A program made the position numbers and the translations under genes. This document shows, piece after piece, positions 53,694-62,686 of a stretch of DNA of 64,000 bases. Under the pieces are notes generated by a model, which made no database searches, was not told the origin of the DNA, and was given only the letters and a program-made list of their open reading frames with translations. The stretch is from Deltaproteobacteria bacterium (GTDB lineage: Bacteria > Desulfobacterota > Desulfuromonadia > Geobacterales > Pseudopelobacteraceae), in NCBI GenBank assembly GCA_021850095.1, contig JAJZRX010000007.1, forward strand, positions 1 to 64,000. The letters run 5' to 3'. How positions within the stretch are numbered: the first letter of the stretch is position 1; every line of letters starts with the position of its first letter.

Positions 53694-53951
53694 TCACTCC
53701 CCAAGATCAACTTCGTCCAGCATATCCAGGCCGAAATTTTTGGCCCTTCCTCCCGGGGCGATCATGCCGTAGGCGATCGCCTCGCGTAGCTCCGCCTGAC
53801 TGGCTCCTTCCGACTTCGCGACCGCGAAGTGCTTTTTGAATCAGGTCGGGCAACCGACCGCGATGGCGCAGCCGACCCGGATCAGTTCGCGCACGCGCCC
53901 GTCCAGCACCTCTTCGTACTCATAATCGAGAAACTTCTTGCGGATATTCAT
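53694..53951 (-). CDS. CMD/AhpD-like selenoprotein (85 aa, Sec at codon 37); TGA 53841-53843 read as selenocysteine
   Basis: MNIRKKFLDYEYEEVLDGRVRELIRVGCAIAVGCPT(U)FKKHFAVAKSEGASQAELREAIAYGMIAPGGRAKNFGLDMLDEVDLGE*. AGGAGG RBS upstream; frame continuous apart from the TGA; Sec falls at the second Cys of CxxCxxxH. Confidence 0.85.
53813..53830 (-). promoter_or_regulatory. Bacterial SECIS-like hairpin
   Basis: mRNA UGA-UUCAAAAAGC-[ACUUCGC-GGUC-GCGAAGU]; 7-bp stem, GGUC apical loop beginning 17 nt after the UGA. Confidence 0.78.
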
Positions 53952-53965
53952 GCCGATATCCTCCT

Positions 53966-56900
53966 CTATTCGGTTGTCACGCCAAAAAGGCGCTGATACA
54001 CATCCCGTATTCTGCCGGTGGTTTCCTCGTAATCGCTGATCAGCACGCTGCCCGGATTCTTCAGCTTGGGATCATATCCCAGCCGGCGGGCCAGCTTGTC
54101 CATATAGTTTTTAGGGCCGGTCAGATCGTTGACCGAATAATCGTGAATGATCCGCAGGCGATTCTCCAGCTTGCGCAGGAACTTGTAGCCCACCAGCAGG
54201 GTTTCGGCGTCCCCTTCGGGCAGCAGCGCCAAGCCGTTGATTTCCTTGAGGGCCGCCACCGTGTTGGTGGTGCGCAGCTCCGGATAACGGCAGCCGTGAC
54301 GCAGCTGGAGATACTGGACGGCGAACTCCACATCCACCATGCCGCCCCGCCCGGTCTTGATGTTGTAGCTGCCTTCCTTTTCCCGGGCCAGCTCGTTTTC
54401 CATCCGCATCCGCAGGCGATGGATCTCGGCCCGCCCTTCATCGTCGATCGTGTCCCCGTAAATCGTGTGGCGCATAACCTCGTGCAGCTGTTCCGCCAGC
54501 ACGGGATCCCCCAGCACCACCCGGGCCTTGGTCAGAGCCTGGCGCTCCCAGATCTGGGCCTCTTTGCGGTGATATTCCAGAAAAGAATCCAGCGAGGTCA
54601 CCAGCGGTCCGGCGTTGCCGGACGGGCGCAGGCGGGTGTCGATCTTGTAAACGTATCCCTCGCGGGTCTGCATCGTCAGGATCGAGATGATTTTCTGGGC
54701 CAGCTTGGCAAAATACTCGTGATTGGAAATCTGCTTTTCGCCGTCGGTATAGCCCTGGTGATCGTAGACAAAGATGATATCCAGGTCGGAGTGGTAATTC
54801 AGATCCCCCCCGCCCAGCTTGCCCATGCCGATGATGGCCAGATTGGCCTCGACGGCCTGATCTTCGCGCTGGTAACGGGGGTGGCCGAAACGCTTCAGCT
54901 CGTCCACCGCCAGGCGGTAGGCCGCAGTCAGACAGGTCTCGCCCAGCAGACTGAGCTGGGTGGTGACTTCCCCCTGCAGCAGCTTGCCGTAAATGTCGTT
55001 CAGGCCGATCCGCAGGAACTCCTCGTTGCGATAGCGCCGCAGCACGTCCAGACGATCCTCGAAGTAGTCGCTCTGCTCCAGCATGATCGCCAACTCGGCC
55101 GCCATGGACTCCTTGGACTTGGCGGTTGAGGCGTAATTGCTGGAGGCCATGCTGTCCAGCATTTCCGGGTGATTGATCAAAATCTTGGACAAAAAAGCGG
55201 ACATGCCGAACAGGGATACAACCAGTTTGCGGGTTTCCCGGTTTTCGGCCAGCAGAGCGTAGTAAGAAGGGCGGGTGGCGATGACCGATAAAAAGCGCTC
55301 CAGATTGGCCAGAGCCATGTCGGGGTCAGGCGAATCGAAAACCTTCTGCAGCAAAAGCGGCGTAATTTTTTCCAGCAGGCGCCGGCTGCGCTCGGTCAGA
55401 TTGCCCTTGACCGGCCCCCGCCGCAGCAGGGTCAGATTTTCATAGGCCCGTTCCACATCCTCGAAGCGCCGCTCGGCCAGCATATCCTTGACCAGGTCGG
55501 AATCGGCCCGCTGATCGAGAAAAAACAGGGTTTCGGGGATCAGGTCCTGCTGCAGGTTCTCGTCCCGCGAATGGAACAGCGTGCCGTAGATCACGGAAAC
55601 ATTGCCGCGATGCTCATCCAGAACAGCCCGGAAGCGTTCCAGACCGTTGACGCGCAGATAACCGCAGCGCCGCGCCAGGGCCAGCATCTCCTCCGGCCTG
55701 GTCGGCAGATTGTGGGTCTGGCGTTCCTGAACGACCTGGATGCGGTGCTCGGTCGTACGCAGGAAGCGGTAGGCTTCCTGCAGCTTGCGATGATCCTCCT
55801 CGTTGACCAGCTGGGCCGCCAGTAGAGTATCCAGGGCCTTGAGCGAATTGCGTTCCCGCAGGCGCGGATTCTTGCCGGCATAGACCAGCTGCAGGGCCTG
55901 AATGAAAAACTCGATCTCGCGGATGCCGCCCCGCCCCAGCTTGAGGTTGTTCTCTCCTTCCCGGGCATGGGCCAGTGAAGCATCGATCTTCTGCTTCATA
56001 TGCTTCATATCCTCGATCAGGTTGTAATCCAGGTATTTGCGGTACACAAAGGGCTGCAGCATATTCAGCAGTTGCTCGCCCAGCTCCAGCGAACCGGCCA
56101 CCGGCCGCGCCTTGAGCATGGCGGTGCGCTCCCAGGACTGCCCCCAGGATTCGTAGTAAACCTCGGCCGAGCGCAGCGACACCGCCATGTCACCCGACTT
56201 GCCCTCCGGCCGCAAACCGACGTCAACCCTGAAGACGAAACCGTCTTCGGTGACCTGCGAAAGCGCCTTGCTGATCATCTCTCCCAGCTTGTTGAAAAAG
56301 GTATGCAGCGAGACGACACCTTTTCGGCCGCCGGAACCATTCTGAACCCCAGCCGTTTCCCCCTTGTCCGATTCATAAAAATAGATGATGTCAATATCGG
56401 AGGAGAAATTCAGCTCCCGCCCCCCCAGCTTGCCCATGCCGATCACGGTCATCCCGGCTTCGCGCTCCCCCTCGGGCGTCTCCATCATCGGCTGGCCGTA
56501 TTCGCGGATCAGACAGCGCCGGCAGACCTCGTAAGCCGCCTGCAGGGATGAGGAGGCCAGACTGGAGAGCTCGTCGGTCACCTCCTCCAGGGCTGCCAGA
56601 CCGTTCAGGTCGCGGGCGGCGATGCGCAGGATCTCGGCTCGCTTGAAGATTCGCAGCTGCTTCTGCAGCTCGCTGAAATCGGTGCTATCGTTGATCTGCA
56701 GTCTCACGGCCGCCAGCATCTCGTCGGCGCTGCGCGCGAGGTCGATGGCATTTTCCAGAAACAGCGAGCGCACAGTGGCAGGAGCTTTGTAGATCAGATT
56801 GACCAGAAAGGGGGATGAACCGCACAGGTTGACAAACTGGGCCAGGCGCCTCTTGCGCCCCGCCAGTTCGGCCAGATCGGCCGGCGGAATAACTCCGGCC

Positions 56901-57139
56901 AGGCGCTCAAAAGCGTTCAGGGCCATATCCGGATTGGGGGTGTGCAGCGAATTGATCACGATCCGGTGCAGCTCCTCAACCGTAAAAAAGTGTTGAAACA
57001 GCAGGATATTATCGGCCGAGCGGGCGCCGTACTGGTAACCGTGGGCTTCAAGGAACAGAGCCAGCTCACGCCCCCGTTCGGCCGGGTCGGCCAGGGCGAT
57101 CAGGCGCTGGAAGTCGGCGGAGAAGCGATCCACATGCAT
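53966..57139 (-). CDS. glnE: Bifunctional [glutamine synthetase] adenylyltransferase/adenylyl-removing enzyme
   Basis: Two nucleotidyltransferase halves: GMGKLGGRELNFSSDIDIIYFYE and GMGKLGGGDLNYHSDLDIIFVYD. Confidence 0.97.
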   Translation of the reverse strand: MHVDRFSADFQRLIALADPAERGRELALFLEAHGYQYGARSADNILLFQHFFTVEELHRIVINSLHTPNPDMALNAFERLAGVIPPADLAELAGRKRRLAQFVNLCGSSPFLVNLIYKAPATVRSLFLENAIDLARSADEMLAAVRLQINDSTDFSELQKQLRIFKRAEILRIAARDLNGLAALEEVTDELSSLASSSLQAAYEVCRRCLIREYGQPMMETPEGEREAGMTVIGMGKLGGRELNFSSDIDIIYFYESDKGETAGVQNGSGGRKGVVSLHTFFNKLGEMISKALSQVTEDGFVFRVDVGLRPEGKSGDMAVSLRSAEVYYESWGQSWERTAMLKARPVAGSLELGEQLLNMLQPFVYRKYLDYNLIEDMKHMKQKIDASLAHAREGENNLKLGRGGIREIEFFIQALQLVYAGKNPRLRERNSLKALDTLLAAQLVNEEDHRKLQEAYRFLRTTEHRIQVVQERQTHNLPTRPEEMLALARRCGYLRVNGLERFRAVLDEHRGNVSVIYGTLFHSRDENLQQDLIPETLFFLDQRADSDLVKDMLAERRFEDVERAYENLTLLRRGPVKGNLTERSRRLLEKITPLLLQKVFDSPDPDMALANLERFLSVIATRPSYYALLAENRETRKLVVSLFGMSAFLSKILINHPEMLDSMASSNYASTAKSKESMAAELAIMLEQSDYFEDRLDVLRRYRNEEFLRIGLNDIYGKLLQGEVTTQLSLLGETCLTAAYRLAVDELKRFGHPRYQREDQAVEANLAIIGMGKLGGGDLNYHSDLDIIFVYDHQGYTDGEKQISNHEYFAKLAQKIISILTMQTREGYVYKIDTRLRPSGNAGPLVTSLDSFLEYHRKEAQIWERQALTKARVVLGDPVLAEQLHEVMRHTIYGDTIDDEGRAEIHRLRMRMENELAREKEGSYNIKTGRGGMVDVEFAVQYLQLRHGCRYPELRTTNTVAALKEINGLALLPEGDAETLLVGYKFLRKLENRLRIIHDYSVNDLTGPKNYMDKLARRLGYDPKLKNPGSVLISDYEETTGRIRDVYQRLFGVTTE

Positions 57140-57140
57140 A

Positions 57141-58181
57141 TTATTTACCCGCCACCGTGCGCAGACCGGCGCAATAATCAGGCTTGACGATGCCGTTCTC
57201 GGTGATGATGGCCGTGATGTAGCGGGCCGGCGTAACGTCGAAGGCCGGGTTGCGGACGCTGACCCCTTCCGGCGCAATGGCGATGCCCTTGATGTGGGTC
57301 ACCTCGCTGTCGGGGCGTTCCTCGATCGGGATCTTGCTGCCGTCGGACAGGCTCAGATCCAGGGTCGAGACCGGGGCCGCCACATAAAAGGGTATATTGT
57401 TTTCCCTGGCCAGCACCGCCACCGAATAGGTGCCGATCTTGTTGGCGGTGTCCCCGTTGGCGGCGATTCGGTCGGCCCCCACCACGCAGCAGGTAATCTC
57501 CCCCCGGCTCATGAAGAAACCGGCCATATTGTCGGAGATCAGTGTCGTGGGAATGCCGTCTTTCATCAGCTCCCAGGCGGTCAGACGGGCCCCCTGCAGC
57601 CAGGGGCGGGTCTCGTCGGCAAAAACCCGGATCTTTTTGCCGGCCTCGTGGGCGGCGCGGATGACTCCCAGGGCCGTGCCGTAACCAGCCGTGGCCAGAC
57701 CGCCGGCGTTGCAGTGGGTTAGAACCGTACCCTCCTCCGGAATCAGGGTGGCACCCCACTTGCCGATGTTGCGGCAGATCGTCAGATCTTCCTGCTCGAT
57801 CCTGATGGCCTCTTTTTTCAGGATCTCACGAATCTTGTCCAGGCTCTTGCCGCGATGCTCTTCGGCGACCCGTTTCATGCGCTCGATCCCCCAGAACAGA
57901 TTGACCGCCGTGGGACGGGTGCGGGCCAGCACATCGCAGACATTCTCCAGCTGGCGGAAGAAGGAATCATGGGTATCGGCGATAATCTCGCGCGCTCCCA
58001 GGGCAACCCCCATGGCGGCCGCCACACCGATGGCCGGCGCCCCACGGATGATCATGCCCTTGATGGCCTCGGCCACGGAGGTAAAATCGCTATAACTGTT
58101 GTAAATCTCTTCGCCCGGCAGGCGGGTCTGGTCGATCATGATCACGGCATCGTCGCGCCATTCGATGGTACGGAAAGACAT
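57141..58181 (-). CDS. mtnA: S-methyl-5-thioribose-1-phosphate isomerase
   Basis: [20 protein letters not shown]...[24 protein letters not shown]...[19 protein letters not shown]. Confidence 0.97.
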   Translation of the reverse strand: MSFRTIEWRDDAVIMIDQTRLPGEEIYNSYSDFTSVAEAIKGMIIRGAPAIGVAAAMGVALGAREIIADTHDSFFRQLENVCDVLARTRPTAVNLFWGIERMKRVAEEHRGKSLDKIREILKKEAIRIEQEDLTICRNIGKWGATLIPEEGTVLTHCNAGGLATAGYGTALGVIRAAHEAGKKIRVFADETRPWLQGARLTAWELMKDGIPTTLISDNMAGFFMSRGEITCCVVGADRIAANGDTANKIGTYSVAVLARENNIPFYVAAPVSTLDLSLSDGSKIPIEERPDSEVTHIKGIAIAPEGVSVRNPAFDVTPARYITAIITENGIVKPDYCAGLRTVAGK

Positions 58182-58339
58182 GGGGGAACTCCTTTAGAGA
58201 TGAATCCTGCCCCTCTTTTCGGAAGAGGCGGCGGGAAGTGACAGGCGCGCCATTAATACCACGGAGCGAATCAATCAGGCAATAATTTCCCGGCCGCTTT
58301 TGCTTGCCGCAACGGAAAGCTTCCTGCTATACATTCGGC

Positions 58340-58897
58340 ATGGACACCAGAGAACAGACCATCAGCCTGACGGAGATTTTTCTGACCTTTGCCAGGATCG
58401 GCCTGACCGGCTTCGGCGGCGGCATGGCCATCGTTGCCCTGGTGGAGCGGATCTGCGTCAGGCAAAAGGGCTGGATCACCTCCGAGCAGTTTATGCACGG
58501 ACTGGCCTTCGGCCAGATCCTGGGTCCCTTTTCGCTGAACGTCTGCACCTTCACGGGCCACCATCTGCGCGGCATCCGGGGCGGGATTGTCGCCGCCATC
58601 GGCTTTATCCTCCCCTCCTTCCTGCTGGTGTCGCTGCTCTCCTGGCTCTATTTCAACTACAACGAACTACCGCAATTGCAGGCCGCTCTGCGGGGCACCA
58701 ACCCGGTCGTCATCGGCCTGATCGTGGTAGTGGCGATCGATATGGGGCGCAAGCAGATCAGGGGGGCCAACAGTGCGCTGCTGGCGCTGGCCGCCTTTGG
58801 CGCCACGGTTTTCCTGAAGCTGAACGCCGCCTGGGTGCTGCTGGCGGCGGCGCTCTGGTCGCTGGTGGCCAGCATCTGGCGGCGGAGGTACAGCTGA
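58340..58897 (+). CDS. chrA: Chromate transporter, N-terminal half type
   Basis: TFARIGLTGFGGGMAIVALVERICVRQKGWITSEQFMHGLAFGQILGPFSLNVCTFTG. Confidence 0.9.
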   Translation: MDTREQTISLTEIFLTFARIGLTGFGGGMAIVALVERICVRQKGWITSEQFMHGLAFGQILGPFSLNVCTFTGHHLRGIRGGIVAAIGFILPSFLLVSLLSWLYFNYNELPQLQAALRGTNPVVIGLIVVVAIDMGRKQIRGANSALLALAAFGATVFLKLNAAWVLLAAALWSLVASIWRRRYS

Positions 58898-59415
58898 TGG
58901 TGTCGCTTCTGGCCCTGGCCTGGATCTATTTCCGGATCGGCTTGATTTTTGTCGGCGGCGGCTATGTGCTGATCCCGCTCCTCAATCACATCATGGTGCA
59001 GCAGTACAAATGGCTGACACTGCGCGAGTTTCTGGACGGCCTGGCTCTGTCCCAGCTGACTCCCGGCCCGCTGGCCATGCTGGCCACCTTTACCGGCTAC
59101 CGGGCTGGAGGATTTCCGGGCGGACTGGTGGCGACAGCATTCATCTTCCTCCCCTGCGTGACCCTGATGCTGATCGTCAGCCGCAACTACGAGCGCCTGA
59201 AAAAGATCGACCTGATCAACAGCACACTGGAGGGAGTGCTGCCGGCCATCGTCGGCCTGGTGGCGGCCGCAGCCTGGAACCTGGGCGCTTCCTCCCTGTC
59301 CGGAGTCAGGGAGCTGGTGATTATGGCAATCGGTTTTGCGGTTTTCAAATGGACTAAAATCAGCCCGATGATCGTGATCATCGGCGCGGGCTTGGTGGGG
59401 TTACTGATCAATTGA
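58897..59415 (+). CDS. Chromate transporter, C-terminal half type
   Basis: FRIGLIFVGGGYVLIPLLNHIMVQQYKWLTLREFLDGLALSQLTPGPLAMLATFTGY; TGATG overlap with upstream half. Confidence 0.9.
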   Translation: MVSLLALAWIYFRIGLIFVGGGYVLIPLLNHIMVQQYKWLTLREFLDGLALSQLTPGPLAMLATFTGYRAGGFPGGLVATAFIFLPCVTLMLIVSRNYERLKKIDLINSTLEGVLPAIVGLVAAAAWNLGASSLSGVRELVIMAIGFAVFKWTKISPMIVIIGAGLVGLLIN

Positions 59416-59499
59416 ATCAACGGTAACTTCGCAAAACAAAGCCGGGCGCCGGGATTCAGCGGTGCCTTTTTTCGTGCTCTGTGCTATGGTGCCCAACCT

Positions 59500-62007
59500 A
59501 TGGAAACCCACTTTACTGAAGATTGCCGCGCATTGATGCGGCACGAGATTGCCGCCGCAGGCGGCAACGAGGTCTTTTTCATCGGCCGCACCAACGTTGA
59601 CGGCATGGTTTACGAAACCGAAACCATCGCCCGCGGCAGCAAGGTGGCAGTGCCGGCCATCATCACTCGCGCCGCAGGCGGCGATGTCGTGATCCACAAT
59701 CATCCCTCCGGCGATCTGACCCCCTCGTCGGCCGATATGGACATCGCCTCGATCTGCGGCAACCAGGGCATCGGCTTCTCGATCATCGACAACAGCTGCC
59801 TGCGCTGCTACCAGGTCGTCACCCCCCACACCGAAAAGAAGGGCGAGTTGCTTTCGCTGGAGGAGATCTGCCGAATCTTTGCCCCCGACGGCATGATGGC
59901 CCACCTGAAGGGCTATGAACAGCGCGACGAGCAGGTCCGCATGGCTTTTGCGGTGGCCGAGGCCTTCAACAAGGACGGCGTGGTGCTGGTGGAAGCCGGC
60001 ACCGGCACCGGCAAATCGCTGGCCTACCTGATCCCGTCGATCCTCTGGGCGGTGCGCAACAACGAGCGGGTCGTGATCTCAACCAACACCATCAACCTGC
60101 AGGAGCAGCTGATCCGCAAGGATCTCCCCTTTCTGGCGCGCAACTCGAAGATCGAATTCAAGACCGCCCTGGTCAAGGGGCGCAGCAACTACGCCTGCCT
60201 GCGCAAGCTGGAGCACGCCGAAGCCGAGCCGTCGCTCTTCCCGGATGAAACGTCGGCCGAACTGACGACCATCATCGAATGGAGCCACGCCAGCCAGGAC
60301 GGCTGCCGCAGCGATCTGGCCTTTACCCCCCGTCACACGACCTGGGAAGAGGTCTGCTGCGAAGCTGACCAGTGCAGCCGTTCACGCTGCAAGCACTTCA
60401 ACCGCTGCTTCTTCTACCGGGCCCGCCGTGAATCATCGGCCGCCCGGGTGCTGGTGGTCAACCACGCCCTGCTGCTGTCTGACATCGTCCTGAGGAAAGA
60501 AACCGGCTACGACGCCACCGCCATTCTGCCCCCCTTCACCCGCCTGATCTTCGACGAAGGGCACCATCTGGAGGATGTGGCCACCAGCCACCTGTCGCTG
60601 ACCATCGCCCGCAGCGGCATCCTCAAGCAGCTGCAGCGGCTGGTGCCGCACAAAGCCAATCGGGCCGGCCTGCTGACGATCATCTCCTCGCGCATAACCC
60701 GTGATCTGCCCGAATCCCAGGACAGTCTCTACGCCGAGCTGTCCGGGCTGCTGGAGACGCATCTGCTGCCCAAAGCCCACGACCTGTCCGGACTGACCGA
60801 GCAGACCATGGACTGGCTGGCGATCACGGTCGAACATGACGTCGGCGGCCTGGCTGGCCGGGAGCAGAAGCTGCGCATCACGCCCGCCGTGGAGCACCGG
60901 GCCTTCTGGAGCGAGTGCCGCCAACGGCTGCAGACGCTGGCCGATGGAATCAACGACTATACCTCGGCCCTGCGCACCCTGCTGCGCCGCTGCGGCGATC
61001 TGCCCGAGAAACTGCGCGAAAAGCTGGCCGACCAGCTGCTGGACACCGGCGGCATCGAGGGGCGTCTGCAGGCCATGGCTGACGGACTGCTGTTTTTCAC
61101 CACCGAAGCCGAAGGCTACTGCCGCTGGATCGAAACCAGGAGCGGCAGCCGGGGCGTGCAGGCCCGCATCTGCGCCGCGCCGCTGGACATCTCCGGCCAG
61201 CTGAAAGAAACCGTGCTGGACAAGCTCAAAACGATCATCGTCACCTCCGCCACCCTGACGGTGGGGGGCCAGTTCGGCTACCTGAAAAGGCGGACCGGCT
61301 TCGCCCTGCTGCCCAAGGAGCGCCTGACCGAGCTGCAGCTGGCCTCACCCTTCGACTACGCCAGCCAGGTTTTCGTGGCCATTCCGGAGAACATGCCGGA
61401 ACCGACCGAAGCGGGCTACCGCGACGCGCTGGAAGACCATATCCTCAAGGCGGTGACGCTGGCCGGCGGCGGCGCCTTCATCCTGTTCACCTCCTACGAT
61501 CTGCTGAACCGCATCCATTCGGCGCTTTCTCCCAAACTGTTCAGGCTGGGGCTGACCTCGCTCAAACAGGGCGAAACCGGCCGCCACGCCCTGCTGGCCC
61601 AGTTCCGTAAAGAGGGCAACGCGGTGCTGTTCGGCACCGATTCGTTCTGGGAAGGGGTGGATGTCAAGGGCGAGGCCTTGCGTCTGGTGATCATCACCCG
61701 CCTCCCTTTCCAGGTGCCGACCGAACCGGTCCAGCAGGCCCGGGCCGAAAAGATCAAGGCTGACGGCGGTGATCCCTTCCGGGAGTTCTCGCTGCCCCAG
61801 GCGGTGATCAAATTCCGCCAGGGCTTCGGGCGTCTGATCCGCAGCCGGAACGACCGGGGGGCGGTGCTGATCCTGGACCGGCGGGTGATCAATAAAAGCT
61901 ACGGCAGAACCTTTCTGCGCTCTTTGCCGGATACGGAGATTATCAAAGGGGATTCGGGGGAGATGTTCGGAAGGATGGAGGCGTTTTTCAAAGCCGGAAT
62001 AAGGTAG
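59500..62007 (+). CDS. RadC/JAB (MPN) domain fused to DinG/XPD-family helicase
   Basis: VVIHNHPSGDLTPSSADMD JAB motif; VEAGTGTGKSLAYLIPSI Walker A; FeS-type Cys cluster CCEADQCSRSRCKHFNRC; FDEGHH motif. Confidence 0.9.
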   Translation: METHFTEDCRALMRHEIAAAGGNEVFFIGRTNVDGMVYETETIARGSKVAVPAIITRAAGGDVVIHNHPSGDLTPSSADMDIASICGNQGIGFSIIDNSCLRCYQVVTPHTEKKGELLSLEEICRIFAPDGMMAHLKGYEQRDEQVRMAFAVAEAFNKDGVVLVEAGTGTGKSLAYLIPSILWAVRNNERVVISTNTINLQEQLIRKDLPFLARNSKIEFKTALVKGRSNYACLRKLEHAEAEPSLFPDETSAELTTIIEWSHASQDGCRSDLAFTPRHTTWEEVCCEADQCSRSRCKHFNRCFFYRARRESSAARVLVVNHALLLSDIVLRKETGYDATAILPPFTRLIFDEGHHLEDVATSHLSLTIARSGILKQLQRLVPHKANRAGLLTIISSRITRDLPESQDSLYAELSGLLETHLLPKAHDLSGLTEQTMDWLAITVEHDVGGLAGREQKLRITPAVEHRAFWSECRQRLQTLADGINDYTSALRTLLRRCGDLPEKLREKLADQLLDTGGIEGRLQAMADGLLFFTTEAEGYCRWIETRSGSRGVQARICAAPLDISGQLKETVLDKLKTIIVTSATLTVGGQFGYLKRRTGFALLPKERLTELQLASPFDYASQVFVAIPENMPEPTEAGYRDALEDHILKAVTLAGGGAFILFTSYDLLNRIHSALSPKLFRLGLTSLKQGETGRHALLAQFRKEGNAVLFGTDSFWEGVDVKGEALRLVIITRLPFQVPTEPVQQARAEKIKADGGDPFREFSLPQAVIKFRQGFGRLIRSRNDRGAVLILDRRVINKSYGRTFLRSLPDTEIIKGDSGEMFGRMEAFFKAGIR

Positions 62008-62028
62008 GGGCGCATTGCATGCGCCCCT
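62006..62028. repeat. Perfect 10-bp-stem hairpin overlapping the helicase stop codon
   Basis: aggggcgcat-tgc-atgcgcccct. Confidence 0.85.
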
Positions 62029-62046
62029 CTGTGGCGAATAATCATT

Positions 62047-62535
62047 TTAGGTCAAGGCCTTGATCTGCTTCTTGGCGCTGAAGTTGAAACACTGGAAATA
62101 CAGCAGGCAGGTCAACAGAAACGAGAAAATGGTGGTGGCCAGAAAGAAGGTCGCGCCGGGTGCTTTCTTCGAATCCGGAACCAGGGCCACGAAGACGATG
62201 AAAAAAGCCACGCCGCAGAATTTCCAGAGATCGCCGATCAGACGCTTCTTGCGCAGGGCGGTCGCCTGTTCAGCGGTCAGGCCGCTGGCGGTCCCTTCGA
62301 TCTCGATTCTGGCGTCGCGCCAGGCCAGCTTGTAGACCGGCCAGATCAGTATCAGCTGGATTATGATGGCTATCACCAGGCTGCCGACAAACTGCTGCGG
62401 TTTGCCCTGCAGGGTAAAGAGCCCCTGGTAGTTCATTGCCATAAACACCAGCAGTGCAACCAGAATTGTCTGCACAACCCGATACAGCATCATTTGCCGA
62501 TTAAGTTTCTTGAATTCCGCAACAGCCATTGACAT
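62047..62535 (-). CDS. Hypothetical integral membrane protein (about 4 TM)
   Basis: Hydrophobic segments VVQTILVALLVFMAMNY, LVIAIIIQLILIWPVY, FCGVAFFIVFVALVP, FFLATTIFSFLLTCLLY. Confidence 0.7.
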   Translation of the reverse strand: MSMAVAEFKKLNRQMMLYRVVQTILVALLVFMAMNYQGLFTLQGKPQQFVGSLVIAIIIQLILIWPVYKLAWRDARIEIEGTASGLTAEQATALRKKRLIGDLWKFCGVAFFIVFVALVPDSKKAPGATFFLATTIFSFLLTCLLYFQCFNFSAKKQIKALT

Positions 62536-62686
62536 ACTCTCCGCTCTATTTATATAACTCTGTTTCAGAGTTGAACGTTTATAGCAGAATGCGCCTGAAT
62601 TCACAAGCACACAAAATCATGACAACCGTCGAATCCGGTTTTCAAAGCAGGGGAACGACCATGAATCAACAGGCCTGGTGCAAAAA

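Noticed and set aside
53694-53951. Interpretation of the CMD gene as a nonsense-mutated pseudogene
   Set aside because: The only disruption is TGA exactly at a redox Cys position, followed by a well-placed SECIS-like hairpin, in a selB-encoding organism. Kept only as an alternative.
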